64,000 bases of DNA from Kerstersia sp052103615 (lineage in GTDB: Bacteria; Pseudomonadota; Gammaproteobacteria; Burkholderiales; Burkholderiaceae_B): the NCBI RefSeq assembly GCF_052103615.1, contig NZ_JBQEKA010000006.1:31570-95569 (forward strand), given 5' to 3'. Made by a program: the position numbers and the translations under genes. Shown in pieces: positions 27,431-35,788 of the stretch. The notes below the pieces were generated by a model. It was given only the letters and a program-made list of their open reading frames with translations. It ran no database searches and was not told where the DNA came from. The first letter of the stretch is position 1. Each line of letters begins with the position of its first letter.

Positions 27431-28927
27431 CTACAGGGAACTCTTGTAAATCTTGCCATCCTTCATAATCAGCCGCAATGACTGCTCAGGCTGCGTCAGG
27501 AAATCCAGATTGGCAGCCGGATCCCCATCGACCACCAGCAGGTCGGCCATCGCGTCCTGCGCCAGCACACCGACCTGGCCGGGATAGCTGTTACGCGCGC
27601 CCGACATGCCCACCAGCTCGCCGTTCTGGCCGGTTGCGATGCGCAAGGCCTCCAGCGGCGCATAGAAACGCGTCATCTTGGCCAGCATGTGCCCGTGGCG
27701 GGGCAAAGTCTCAGGCGAAAAAAGGATATCCGTGCCCCAGGCCGTCTTCACTTTCAGGTGCTGGGCGAACTCATAGGCGCGCACAGTGCCTTGCGCCACC
27801 ATCATCTGCTTGGCGTGGCTGCGCGGGTCTGCGTGCGGGTTGGCATCCTCATCCCCCAGGAAGGGCTGCAAACTCCACCAGACGCCGTTATCGGCCATCA
27901 GCTTGGCCGTTTTCTCGTCGGTCAGCTGGCCATGTTCAATGGAACGGACGCCTGCCTGTACCGCGCGCTCTATTCCGGCGGCGGTATAAACGTGCACCAT
28001 GACGTAAGTGCCCCAATCCCGCGCTGCCGCCACCCCGGCGCGCAGTTCGGCATCGGTGAATTGCAGGCTCTCCAGCGGGTCGTAAACCGAGGTCACGCCA
28101 CCGCCTGCCATCATCTTCAATTGCGACGCGCCCAGCATCAATTGTTCGCGCGCGCGGCGCAGCACGGCGTCCGCCCCGTCGGCCAGCACCGACATGCCGG
28201 CACGCTCGCCATGGCTGGGCAGGCCCGCGTTTTCCGTGACGTCATAGCGCATGCGGAAATCCCCATGGCCGGACGTCTGGGAAATCATGGCGCCCGACGG
28301 GAAAATGCGCGGCCCGAACACCACGCCCTCGTCAATGGCGCGCTTGAGCGCAAAACTGGGGCCGCCAGCATCCCGCACTGTCGTGAAACCGCGCATCAGC
28401 GTGTTCTGGGCCTCTCGGGCCGCCACCAGATGCAGGAAGGCCACATCGGCCGTCATCGCTTCGAGTTCCGACACGCCGCACAACGTCGAATGCCAGTGCG
28501 CGTCGATCAGGCCAGGCATGACCACCCGGCCCCCACAATCTATGACTTCGACATCGTCACCCAGCGCATCGCCGGCAGGAACGATAGCCTGGATGCGATC
28601 CCCGGCGATCCGGACATTCACCCCGTCACGCAGCGCCGCCGTGGTGCCATCGAATAAACGCAGGTTGGTCAGGACGACCGGGCGCTGGCTTTGGCGGGGC
28701 TGATCCGAAAAGGCGCTGTCCGCGCGGAACTTGAGAAAAGGCGTGGCAGCCGCCGCCTGGCCTTGCGCTGCCAGCCGGTACGTCAGATCCGCAGCCATGC
28801 GCCGGTACGCCCAACGCGCCACTGCCCCGACACAACCGCACCGGCAAGACCCGGGATGAGGCGCAAGGCCTGCCCGCTTGCTGAGTACGGAAGGCCTGTG
28901 CCCATTCACCGCATGCGACAAATACAT
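27431..28927 (-). CDS. Amidohydrolase-family metal-dependent hydrolase
   Basis: Hydrolase of up to 498 aa related to imidazolonepropionase and prolidase-like amidohydrolases. The metal motif HxH appears in LIDAHWHST, the bridging-lysine segment in ASQLKMMAGGG, later histidines in VMVHVYTAAG and RSIEHGQLT, and an aspartate in AWGTDILFS. The substrate is unknown. The start is uncertain: the ATG at 28927 has a strong AAGGAG site, but the first 60 or so residues (Cys, Arg and Pro rich) look unlike the family, whose homology begins near PVVLTNLRLFDG. An ATG at 28798 lacks a ribosome site. Confidence 0.85.
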   Translation of the reverse strand: MYLSHAVNGHRPSVLSKRAGLAPHPGSCRCGCVGAVARWAYRRMAADLTYRLAAQGQAAAATPFLKFRADSAFSDQPRQSQRPVVLTNLRLFDGTTAALRDGVNVRIAGDRIQAIVPAGDALGDDVEVIDCGGRVVMPGLIDAHWHSTLCGVSELEAMTADVAFLHLVAAREAQNTLMRGFTTVRDAGGPSFALKRAIDEGVVFGPRIFPSGAMISQTSGHGDFRMRYDVTENAGLPSHGERAGMSVLADGADAVLRRAREQLMLGASQLKMMAGGGVTSVYDPLESLQFTDAELRAGVAAARDWGTYVMVHVYTAAGIERAVQAGVRSIEHGQLTDEKTAKLMADNGVWWSLQPFLGDEDANPHADPRSHAKQMMVAQGTVRAYEFAQHLKVKTAWGTDILFSPETLPRHGHMLAKMTRFYAPLEALRIATGQNGELVGMSGARNSYPGQVGVLAQDAMADLLVVDGDPAANLDFLTQPEQSLRLIMKDGKIYKSSL

Positions 28928-29082
28928 CCGCCCTGCTCCTTATCTATTGCCGGCTCTGCCATGCAAACCTCAATGACTGTTAATTCAGGAGGCGCCAGAC
29001 GCGTTACCATGCCTGCGCCACTGTCAAAATCGCTGCGCCGACGATGCGCCATCCGCTGTTTGAAACCCCTCATCTGCCGGCT

Positions 29083-29117
29083 TCACCGCGTAAAACCTGG
29101 CTCACAGCGTAAAACCT
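29083..29117. repeat. Direct repeat upstream of the MetF-like gene
   Basis: TCACCGCGTAAAACCT (29083-29098) and TCACAGCGTAAAACCT (29102-29117) match at 15 of 16 positions with a 19-base period. They lie about 105-135 bases before the MetF-like start, where a regulator could bind as a tandem. Confidence 0.6.
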
Positions 29118-29219
29118 TCCGTCACCGCTTATTGCAAAATCTGACATCTTCTCCAGCTTATCCTTTATTACCTCGAAGTATCTTGACAGATTGTTTCAGC
29201 GCCCCAAAGACCACGCTTC

Positions 29220-30089
29220 ATGACGCAGCCCCCCTGTTCCCGCCCCCTCTCCGCCCCCCAGGCCACGTCCCTGCTGCAGCACTATTCTCTGGAAATGACG
29301 GCCCGGGAAGCCCCTGCCCTGGCCGCCATACGCTCACTGGCCGTCCCGGGCACGCCGCTCAACATTACCTTTCTGCCTAACGAACAGGATCAGGCCCGTT
29401 TGCAGGCCGCAGTGCAGGCGCATGCGCAGGGCCTCTTGCCCGTGCCGCACCTCGCCGCCAGGCGCATTCCGTCCGAAACCAGCTTGCGCAGCTACCTGGC
29501 ACAGCTGCGCGAACAGGCGGATATCCAGCGCGTCTTTGTGATTGCCGGTGATCCTCCCCGCCCCGCCGGCCCGTACCAGGACGCGCTGGCGCTGATACAA
29601 ACCGGGCTGCTGGCCGAATACGGCATCCGCCATGTCAGCATCAGCGGCTACCCGGACGGCCATCCGCAAATCCCCGCCGCGCAGCTCTGGGCTGCCCTGC
29701 ACGACAAGCATCGGGCATTAACGCGACAGGGCCATGACTATGAAATCATTACCCAGTTCGGTTTCGACGCCGCCCCTATCCTGGCCTGGCTGGAACGGCT
29801 GCGCGCGGAAAGCATTACGGCCCCGGTGCGTATCGGCGTCCCGGGGCCGGTCGGGGTGCACAAGCTGCTGCGTTACGCCGCCACCTGCGGTGTCGGCGCC
29901 TCTGCTGGTATTCTGCGTAAATATGGCGTTTCATTGAGCCGCCTGTTCGATACCGCAGGCCCGGGCCTGCTGCTGCAGGCGCTCTCCGACGGTCTGGAGC
30001 CAGCCCGCCACGGCATGGTGCGGCTGCACTTCTTCCCGTTTGGGGATATGGAAAGAACCTTGCGCTGGATTCTGGCGCAAACAGCCTGA
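29220..30089 (+). CDS. Methylenetetrahydrofolate reductase-like protein
   Basis: TIM-barrel protein of 289 aa, close to MetF length. Segments PLNITFLPNEQ, VPHLAARRI, RVFVIAGDPPRPAGPYQDAL and ISGYPDGHPQI follow the MetF pattern (strand with catalytic Glu, H-x-AAR, GDPP, G-YPE/DGHP). The catalytic Glu is probably E25 in SLEMTAREAP, where MetF has SFEFFPP, so the first motif is divergent. MetF reduces methylene-THF to methyl-THF; divergent copies can serve demethylation pathways. The ribosome site is weak. Confidence 0.8.
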   Translation: MTQPPCSRPLSAPQATSLLQHYSLEMTAREAPALAAIRSLAVPGTPLNITFLPNEQDQARLQAAVQAHAQGLLPVPHLAARRIPSETSLRSYLAQLREQADIQRVFVIAGDPPRPAGPYQDALALIQTGLLAEYGIRHVSISGYPDGHPQIPAAQLWAALHDKHRALTRQGHDYEIITQFGFDAAPILAWLERLRAESITAPVRIGVPGPVGVHKLLRYAATCGVGASAGILRKYGVSLSRLFDTAGPGLLLQALSDGLEPARHGMVRLHFFPFGDMERTLRWILAQTA

Positions 30090-30223
30090 GGCGGCTGCCT
30101 ATGGCACTCGCGGCATCCGCCGCACCCGCAGCGCCCGCAGCCCTGCAACAGCCGCAGAAGACCAACAGCGCACCGCGCATATGCCCGCCAGCCGCCCCGT
30201 TCCACCACGAAGGAGACAACAAC

Positions 30224-30679
30224 ATGACACAAGCCCCCCTTTCCCCCCTGGATCAATTGCTGATCAAAACAGCCTGCCGCGAACTGGTGCTGCACACAGC
30301 CGCTCTGGCCGACCAAGGGGATTTCGCCGCCATGGCCGATCAGTTTTCTGCCGCCGCCATCCTGCAACGGCCAGGCGGCGAGCCCCTGCAAGGGCGCCAG
30401 GCCATTCTGGACTCTTATCTGAGCCGGCCAGCGGAACGCATCAGCATGCACCTGATTCTTGGCACCCGTTTCACCCAGGTCAGCGCCAGCCAGGCCCAGG
30501 CCATCACGCAGGTGCAACTCTGGAATGCGCTCTCCACCGACAGCCCCGGCCCGTTCGGACGCCCCGCGCGCGGGCGGGAACTGGTGGGTCATTTTCAGGA
30601 CGAATTCCGTCTGGAAAACGGCACCTGGAAAATTCTGCGCCGGGCCGCGGGTTTCGACCTCTTCCTGGATATTCCCTGA
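30224..30679 (+). CDS. NTF2-like (SnoaL/DUF4440-type) protein
   Basis: Protein of 151 aa from the ATG at 30224, which follows GAAGGAGA; the frame opens earlier at 30101 but without homology or ribosome site. The pattern of an N-terminal helix pair (LLIKTACRELVLHTAALADQ), GDFAAMADQFSAAAIL, GRQAILDSYLSR and a closing sheet ending FRLENGTWKILRRAAGFDLF is that of a SnoaL-type cone fold. Such proteins are small enzymes, ligand binders or oxygenase accessory subunits. It lies 134 bases after the MetF-like gene; function is unknown. Confidence 0.8.
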   Translation: MTQAPLSPLDQLLIKTACRELVLHTAALADQGDFAAMADQFSAAAILQRPGGEPLQGRQAILDSYLSRPAERISMHLILGTRFTQVSASQAQAITQVQLWNALSTDSPGPFGRPARGRELVGHFQDEFRLENGTWKILRRAAGFDLFLDIP

Positions 30680-30722
30680 CCCACAGGCGGGCGCACACCG
30701 CGCCGCGACTGGCGCCCCATGC

Positions 30723-30762
30723 AACAAGCCCCTGATTCTGCTGACAGAATCAGGGGCTTGTT
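30723..30762 (+). terminator. Perfect 18-bp hairpin terminator
   Basis: Arms 30723-30740 and 30745-30762 are exact reverse complements with a CTGA loop. On the plus strand the stem ends in TTGTTTGATT, a moderate T tail. It separates the convergent NTF2-like gene and metY. Confidence 0.75.
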
Positions 30763-30814
30763 TGATTGCCGGCGGTTTCCGCAGTCGTTCAGGAAACCGC
30801 CATGCGCGCCGGCA

Positions 30815-32107
30815 TCAGACGGCGGCGAGGGCTTGTTCGAGGTCGGCGAGCAGGTCGTCGATGTGTTCGATGCCGATGGACAGGCGCACGGTTTCTTCGC
30901 GCACCCCTGCCTTGGCCAGTTCCTCGGGGTTCAATTGGCGGTGCGTGGTGGACGCCGGGTGAGTGGCCAGCGACTTGGCATCACCGATATTGACCAGGCG
31001 CGTGAACAGCTTGAGCGCATCCTGGAAACGGGCGCCGCCATCCCGGCCGCCCTTGACGCCGAAGGTCATCAGGCCAGGCACGCGGCCCTTGAGGTATTTC
31101 TGCGCCAGAGCGTGATCCGGGTGATCTTCCAGGCCAGCGTAATTGACCCATTCCACCTTGGGGTGCTGCTTCAGGAAACGGGCAATGGCCAGCGCGTTAT
31201 CCACGATGCGGTCCACACGCAGCGCAACGGTTTCGATGCCCTGCAGGATCAGGAAGGCATTGAAGGGCGAAATGGCAGCGCCGGTATTGCGCAGCGGCAC
31301 AACGCGCGCGCGGCCGATATAGGCTGCCGCGCCCAAGGCTTCGGTATAGACCACGCCGTGATAGCTGACATCAGGCTCATTCAGGCGGCGGAAGCGTTCT
31401 TTGTGCTCGGCCCAGGGGAACTTGCCCGAGTCGATGATGGCGCCGCCCAGCGAGGTGCCATGGCCCCCCAGATACTTGGTCAGCGACTGCACCACGATAT
31501 CCGCGCCGTGCTCGATGGGGCGCAGCAGATAGGGCGAAGGCACCGTATTATCAACGATCAGCGGCAGGCCATGGCGGTGCGCGACCTCGGCAATGGCGGC
31601 GATATCGGTAATGTTGCCTAGCGGATTGCCCACGGACTCCACGAAAATGGCCTTGGTGCGGTCGTCGATCAGGCCTGCGAAGGAATCGGGGTCGGCGCCA
31701 TTGGCGAAGCGGGTCGTAATGCCCAGCTGCGGCAAGGTATGCGCGAACAGATTGTAGGTGCCGCCATACAGCGTGGAGGCCGAAATGATGTTGTCACCCG
31801 CTTCGGCGATGGTCTGGATGGCATAGGTCACAGCAGCCTGGCCCGAGGCCAGCGCCAGCGCGGCAATGCCGCCTTCCAGCGCGGCGACGCGCTGTTCCAG
31901 CACATCATTGGTGGGGTTCATGATGCGGGTGTAGATGTTGCCCTTGACCTTCAGGTCAAAGAGATCTGCCCCGTGCTGGGTGTCATCAAAAGAATAGGCA
32001 ACCGTCTGGTAGATGGGCACGGCCACGGCATGCGTGGTCGGTTCCGGCGTATAGCCGGCATGGACGGCAATGGTTTCAAACTTCCAGTTTTCGGACTGCT
32101 GGCTCAT
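30815..32107 (-). CDS. metY: O-acetylhomoserine sulfhydrylase / aminocarboxypropyltransferase
   Basis: Cytoplasmic PLP enzyme (430 aa) that makes homocysteine from O-acetylhomoserine and sulfide, or methionine from methanethiol. The PLP lysine is K211 in VQSLTKYLGGHG, and the opening FETIAVHAGYTPEPTTHAVA VPIYQT is characteristic of MetY rather than MetB. RIMNPTNDVLEQRVAALEGG and the C-terminal VNIGDAKSLATHPASTTH also match. It is monocistronic. No obvious riboswitch was identified in the 244-base upstream gap. Confidence 0.95.
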   Translation of the reverse strand: MSQQSENWKFETIAVHAGYTPEPTTHAVAVPIYQTVAYSFDDTQHGADLFDLKVKGNIYTRIMNPTNDVLEQRVAALEGGIAALALASGQAAVTYAIQTIAEAGDNIISASTLYGGTYNLFAHTLPQLGITTRFANGADPDSFAGLIDDRTKAIFVESVGNPLGNITDIAAIAEVAHRHGLPLIVDNTVPSPYLLRPIEHGADIVVQSLTKYLGGHGTSLGGAIIDSGKFPWAEHKERFRRLNEPDVSYHGVVYTEALGAAAYIGRARVVPLRNTGAAISPFNAFLILQGIETVALRVDRIVDNALAIARFLKQHPKVEWVNYAGLEDHPDHALAQKYLKGRVPGLMTFGVKGGRDGGARFQDALKLFTRLVNIGDAKSLATHPASTTHRQLNPEELAKAGVREETVRLSIGIEHIDDLLADLEQALAAV

Positions 32108-32351
32108 GAAGGATAGTCTCCGGTCGATGCGAACACGGCTGCCATCCCCGCCTGACTCTGACAGGTTTTCAGGCGGCAGCGGCCGTACAACTTCGCATCT
32201 TGCTCAAAGCCGGGCCAGATGGCAACCGCAAAGTGCCATATATGTTCATAACCGATGGTGATTAAAGCCAGGCTATCCCAAAAGTTACGGGCATATCACC
32301 TGCTATCCCTGCCATGCGCGCGCCGTGTGGCAGCGCCTGCGTTCAGGGCGC

Positions 32352-32864
32352 TCAGGGCGCTCCGTCCGCGCCGCCGGCTGCCTGCGCGATGCGCTGCAGG
32401 CATTCCCTGGCATCACCATGGACGATCTGAATCCGGCAGGCCAGCATCAGATTCAGCGGCAAGCCGAAATCCTCGATCACAAACCCTTGCGCGTCCGTCT
32501 GCCGTCCGGCATCGTCGCGCTGCCCGGGAATCTGCGCCAGCAAAGGCTCGCGCTGGCTGGTATAGCCCCAGACCGGCTTGCCTTGCGCCACGGCGTAACC
32601 TGTCTCGAATACCGTGCCCGAATCCGGCTCATGGCCGCGGAACGGATTGAGATTGGCCATGACCATATCGGCCGAGTCGATCAAGGCCAGGTTGGCGGCG
32701 CAAATCCATTGCGCCAGCGCCAGACCTGATAAATCCTCGGGCGCCTGGTTATCGAGCGGGTACAGCCCCTCCAGGCCCAGGTCGGCACAGGCCGCCTTGA
32801 GGCTGGCGCCGTGAACCACGGCGTCGGAACGGAACACATCGAAACCTGCGAGATAGATTTTCAT
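32352..32864 (-). CDS. Nucleoside 2-deoxyribosyltransferase
   Basis: Enzyme of 170 aa that exchanges bases on deoxynucleosides, or hydrolyses them. YLAGFDVF at the start is the Rossmann-like opening, and the segment SADMVMANLNPFRGHEPDSGTVFETGYA carries the conserved DSG and the catalytic glutamate, E87. The C-terminus (LPLNLMLACRIQIVHGD) follows the family too. It probably takes part in nucleoside salvage or removal of damaged nucleosides. It lies alone between metY and infA. Confidence 0.88.
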   Translation of the reverse strand: MKIYLAGFDVFRSDAVVHGASLKAACADLGLEGLYPLDNQAPEDLSGLALAQWICAANLALIDSADMVMANLNPFRGHEPDSGTVFETGYAVAQGKPVWGYTSQREPLLAQIPGQRDDAGRQTDAQGFVIEDFGLPLNLMLACRIQIVHGDARECLQRIAQAAGGADGAP

Positions 32865-32931
32865 GCTGGCTGCCTGATACCGCCGGGCCGGACACGGCGT
32901 GCCCCGGCGTCATACGATCAACAGTCTGCGA

Positions 32932-33198
32932 TCAACGATGATGGAAGTTGCCGGCGGGCCGGGGCGGCGCGCTGCGTTCATCCTTATGGCGGAAATTGAT
33001 GCGGCCCTTGGTCAGGTCATACGGCGACATTTCCAGCGTGACGCGGTCACCGGCAAGAATACGGATACGGTGCTTGCGCATACGCCCGGAGGCATAGGCA
33101 GAAACCTCGACACCATTGTCCAGCGTGACGCGATAGCGGCTGTCCGGCAGAACTTCACCGACGACACCGTTCAATTCAATCAGCTCTTCCTTGGCCAT
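32932..33198 (-). CDS. infA: Translation initiation factor IF-1 (long form)
   Basis: S1-like OB-fold protein of 88 aa binding the ribosomal A site during initiation. MAKEELIELNGVVGEVLPDSRYRV and SGRMRKHRIRILAGDRV are standard IF-1. The common form has about 72 residues; this one has a C-terminal extension (KDERSAPPRPAGNFHHR) seen in the additional IF-1 that many betaproteobacteria carry. It is therefore probably a second copy, separate from the infA of the ribosomal-protein cluster. Confidence 0.93.
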   Translation of the reverse strand: MAKEELIELNGVVGEVLPDSRYRVTLDNGVEVSAYASGRMRKHRIRILAGDRVTLEMSPYDLTKGRINFRHKDERSAPPRPAGNFHHR

Positions 33199-33693
33199 GG
33201 CAGGACTCCTTCAGAAATAAAACGACTGCGACTGGCGCGCGGTCGGCGCAGCCTGTTCCAGGCATCAACGGCAAATACAGTGTCCGGCCAGTCGCAACAG
33301 GATGAAAGGCAACAACCCTACACCCGGCTCCAGGCCGTCACAGGCAGTAGAAAATGGAAACACGCCGACACCATAAGCTGGCGGACCGGCGCGGCTGGCA
33401 AACCCACGCGTGCGGCAACATACCGCTGTCTGGTCGTCGCGGCGGCGCAGTCGCAGGCAGCGCTGCCGGAACACTAGCCGAACGCATCGCAAGAAATACC
33501 CAGGGACTGCTCGCAGGCTGTATCCAATCCCCCTGGATGAGCCAGGGGATACAGGCGGCGCCCGGGCGAGCGATGCTCGATCAGACAAATAGAATGCTTT
33601 TCAGGGTAACACGGCCACGCGAAAAGAGCCAGACCTTGACCATCCAGGGCTGGCCCGGCCACGCGCCTGCGCGCGCGGCTCAGGCCAACACCA
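33199..33693. other. Intergenic region between infA and GloVer protein gene
   Basis: About 495 bases without a convincing gene. Its right part lies downstream of the GloVer operon and holds a hairpin (33518-33554); the left part should contain the infA promoter. A 107-codon minus-strand frame at 33265-33588 has no recognisable domain and an Arg/Cys-rich composition typical of shadow frames. Confidence 0.5.
33518..33554 (-). terminator. Possible terminator after the haem-receptor/GloVer operon
   Basis: CTGTATCC at 33518-33525 pairs with GGATACAG at 33547-33554, with an inner CCTGG/CCAGG pair and a bulge. It lies about 140 bases past the last gene of the operon and has no T-run. Confidence 0.3.
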
Positions 33694-35769
33694 TCAGGCC
33701 TGCGGATGACGCCGGCGCCATCCCAGCGCGGCCAGCAGAGGCAGCAGCCCCAGGGCCAGGGCGCCGCCGTTGCCGCCATCGGGCTCGGACACGGATGCGG
33801 CCACGACGACCCGTACGGAGGACAAGGCATTGCCGCCTTCACCCGTGCAGCGCAGCGTGTAGTTGTGCTCGCCTTCGGCGGGCTGGATCGACACCTCGCC
33901 CGCAACCGCCTGTTCGCCGCTCCACGCCCCGCTGGCCTGGCATTGGGAAGCATCGCGGACACGCCAGCGCAACACGGTAGCGGCACCCGGCTCCAGGCTG
34001 ACCGCATCGGCCGCGAATTGTTCGATCACCGCAGGCAAGGTGATGCGGGCCTGCACGCTGGCATTGGCATCCGCCCCCACGCCCCGGCAATCCAGGCGGT
34101 AGGTGTATTCGCCGCCGGCAGACGGCGTCAGGGTTTCGCTGCCGCTGCCAGGCTTATCCCCGCTCCAGTCACCGGATGCCGAGCAGCCCAGGGTATCGGC
34201 AGTTTTCCAATCCAGGGTGATGCTGCTGCCCAGCGGCGCGACGACCGGCGTGGCAGTGAATGACTGGATCACGGCATCGGCAGGCGGCACGACTTCCACT
34301 GTGGCGCTTTCCTGCACGCTGCTGCCGTCATGCCCTTCGCAACTGAGCGTGAAGGTGTTGAATCCGGGCGTGACCGGCGTGATCACTTCCGTGCCGCTGC
34401 TGCCCCGCTCGCCCTGCCAGGCACCGCTCGCGGTGCAGGCCGCGATATTGCTGGCCGCCCAGGCCAGCGTGGTGTACTGGCCCAGGTCGATGCGGTCGGG
34501 CGCGGCGCGGAACAGTGTGATGACGGGAGGATCGGCGGGCGGCACATAGCCAGTGTCCACAGCATAAACGGTGCCCAGGTACTCCCCGCCCCACTGCCCG
34601 GCCGTATTGCCATACAACTTGCCATCGCGGCCCAGCGTCAGGTTAAAGGGCGTCTTGCCGTCCACATCCGCCTTGAAGGCATGCAGAGACTCAAAACCGC
34701 CGTTTGCCTCATCCATCCGGGTCGTGACGATACGGAATAGCGTCCCGTCGCCATGGGCGCCGCCCGCAACCGTCGTGCCATAGATATTGCCATCGGGCCC
34801 GGTCACCAGCCCGCCCGCTGCAATCTTGCCATCCTGGCTGGCCGCATCATCGAAGCCATGCAGGATCTGGAAACCGGTGCCGTCCTTGCGGATGCGGTAC
34901 AGCGCGCCATTGTCATGCGGCCCCTGCATCGAGGTGCTGCCGATCAGCCAGGCGCCGCTTTCCGCCAGGCCTGCCGCGTTGCGTGGGCTGCCATAGTCAG
35001 GAATGGCAGACCGGTATTGGGCAGGCTGCCCCTGCTCGGCGGTGAAATGATGCAGCACCTGGAAATCCGCCCCATTGGGCCGCAGACGGAAAATCGTGCC
35101 CAGGTTGTTATCCCCGCCCTGGCCAGCCACGCCATAAAGCCAGCCATCCGAACCAACGATGACTACCGCCGCGTTGCTGCCGGTCGCCGGGTTCATCTGA
35201 TGCACAACCGTGAAAGCCGATTGATCCGCCGACAGGCGTTTGATTGCGCCTTCGCGCAAACCGGTGCCGACGGAACTTCCGCGGTCCAGCACATACACGT
35301 TGCCGGCGGCATCCACCGCCATATTGCCTGTTGCCTGGCTGATTTTTGCGGGCCGGTCCGCCTGGGTCGGCGCCAGCACTTCCGAGGCCGTGCCGCCCTC
35401 ACCGAAACGGAACATCAGCCCCATGCTGGCGCCGCCGCCGACATAAGTCGCGCCGTAAATATTGCCATTCTGATCCGCGACCGTGGAGGTCGCCATATTC
35501 GGCAAGCCATACTGATGCGTCATGATGCCGCTGGGCAGCGCGTATGTCTTGTAGCCGCTGCCATCAACGGCCATTTCCCAGACCAGCCCTTCGGCCAGGC
35601 CATGCAGTTTGCCGTCGCGGCCCAGATGCACGCTGCCGACCGTCTGCGGGGCGCTGCTGTCATGCTCGAAGGTGTGGAGCCGCGTGACGCTCACCTGCTG
35701 CGCCTGCGCCGCCCCGGCCAGCCATGCGCAGGCGGCAAGCGCGGCGCAGGCAATGCGTAATCTCGTCAT
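33694..35769 (-). CDS. Secreted GloVer-repeat protein with Ig-like repeats and GlyGly-CTERM-like tail
   Basis: Exported protein of 691 aa from the ATG at 35769. A signal peptide (ACAALAACAWLAGAAQA) is followed by about 370 residues of Gloeo_Verruco (GloVer) repeats, e.g. DGWLYGVAGQGGDNNLGTIF and DGNIYGTTVAGGAHGDGTLF. Three Ig-like repeats of about 75 residues follow, each with a cysteine pair (C-x-ASG-x-W and L-x-C-x-G). The end, GGNGG, a hydrophobic stretch and WRRRH, resembles a GlyGly-CTERM sorting signal processed by rhombosortase. It is last in the haem-receptor operon; function is unknown. Confidence 0.85.
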   Translation of the reverse strand: MTRLRIACAALAACAWLAGAAQAQQVSVTRLHTFEHDSSAPQTVGSVHLGRDGKLHGLAEGLVWEMAVDGSGYKTYALPSGIMTHQYGLPNMATSTVADQNGNIYGATYVGGGASMGLMFRFGEGGTASEVLAPTQADRPAKISQATGNMAVDAAGNVYVLDRGSSVGTGLREGAIKRLSADQSAFTVVHQMNPATGSNAAVVIVGSDGWLYGVAGQGGDNNLGTIFRLRPNGADFQVLHHFTAEQGQPAQYRSAIPDYGSPRNAAGLAESGAWLIGSTSMQGPHDNGALYRIRKDGTGFQILHGFDDAASQDGKIAAGGLVTGPDGNIYGTTVAGGAHGDGTLFRIVTTRMDEANGGFESLHAFKADVDGKTPFNLTLGRDGKLYGNTAGQWGGEYLGTVYAVDTGYVPPADPPVITLFRAAPDRIDLGQYTTLAWAASNIAACTASGAWQGERGSSGTEVITPVTPGFNTFTLSCEGHDGSSVQESATVEVVPPADAVIQSFTATPVVAPLGSSITLDWKTADTLGCSASGDWSGDKPGSGSETLTPSAGGEYTYRLDCRGVGADANASVQARITLPAVIEQFAADAVSLEPGAATVLRWRVRDASQCQASGAWSGEQAVAGEVSIQPAEGEHNYTLRCTGEGGNALSSVRVVVAASVSEPDGGNGGALALGLLPLLAALGWRRRHPQA

Positions 35770-35788
35770 ATCAATTCCCTGTCTATAT

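Noticed and set aside
29183..29211. Sigma-70 promoter with TTGACA before the MetF-like gene
   Set aside because: No acceptable minus-10 at 16-18 bases and the start codon would be almost at the transcription start.
33265..33588. Possible 107-residue minus-strand gene between infA and the GloVer operon
   Set aside because: Arg/Cys/Pro-rich composition without domain or ribosome site; overlaps a hairpin.
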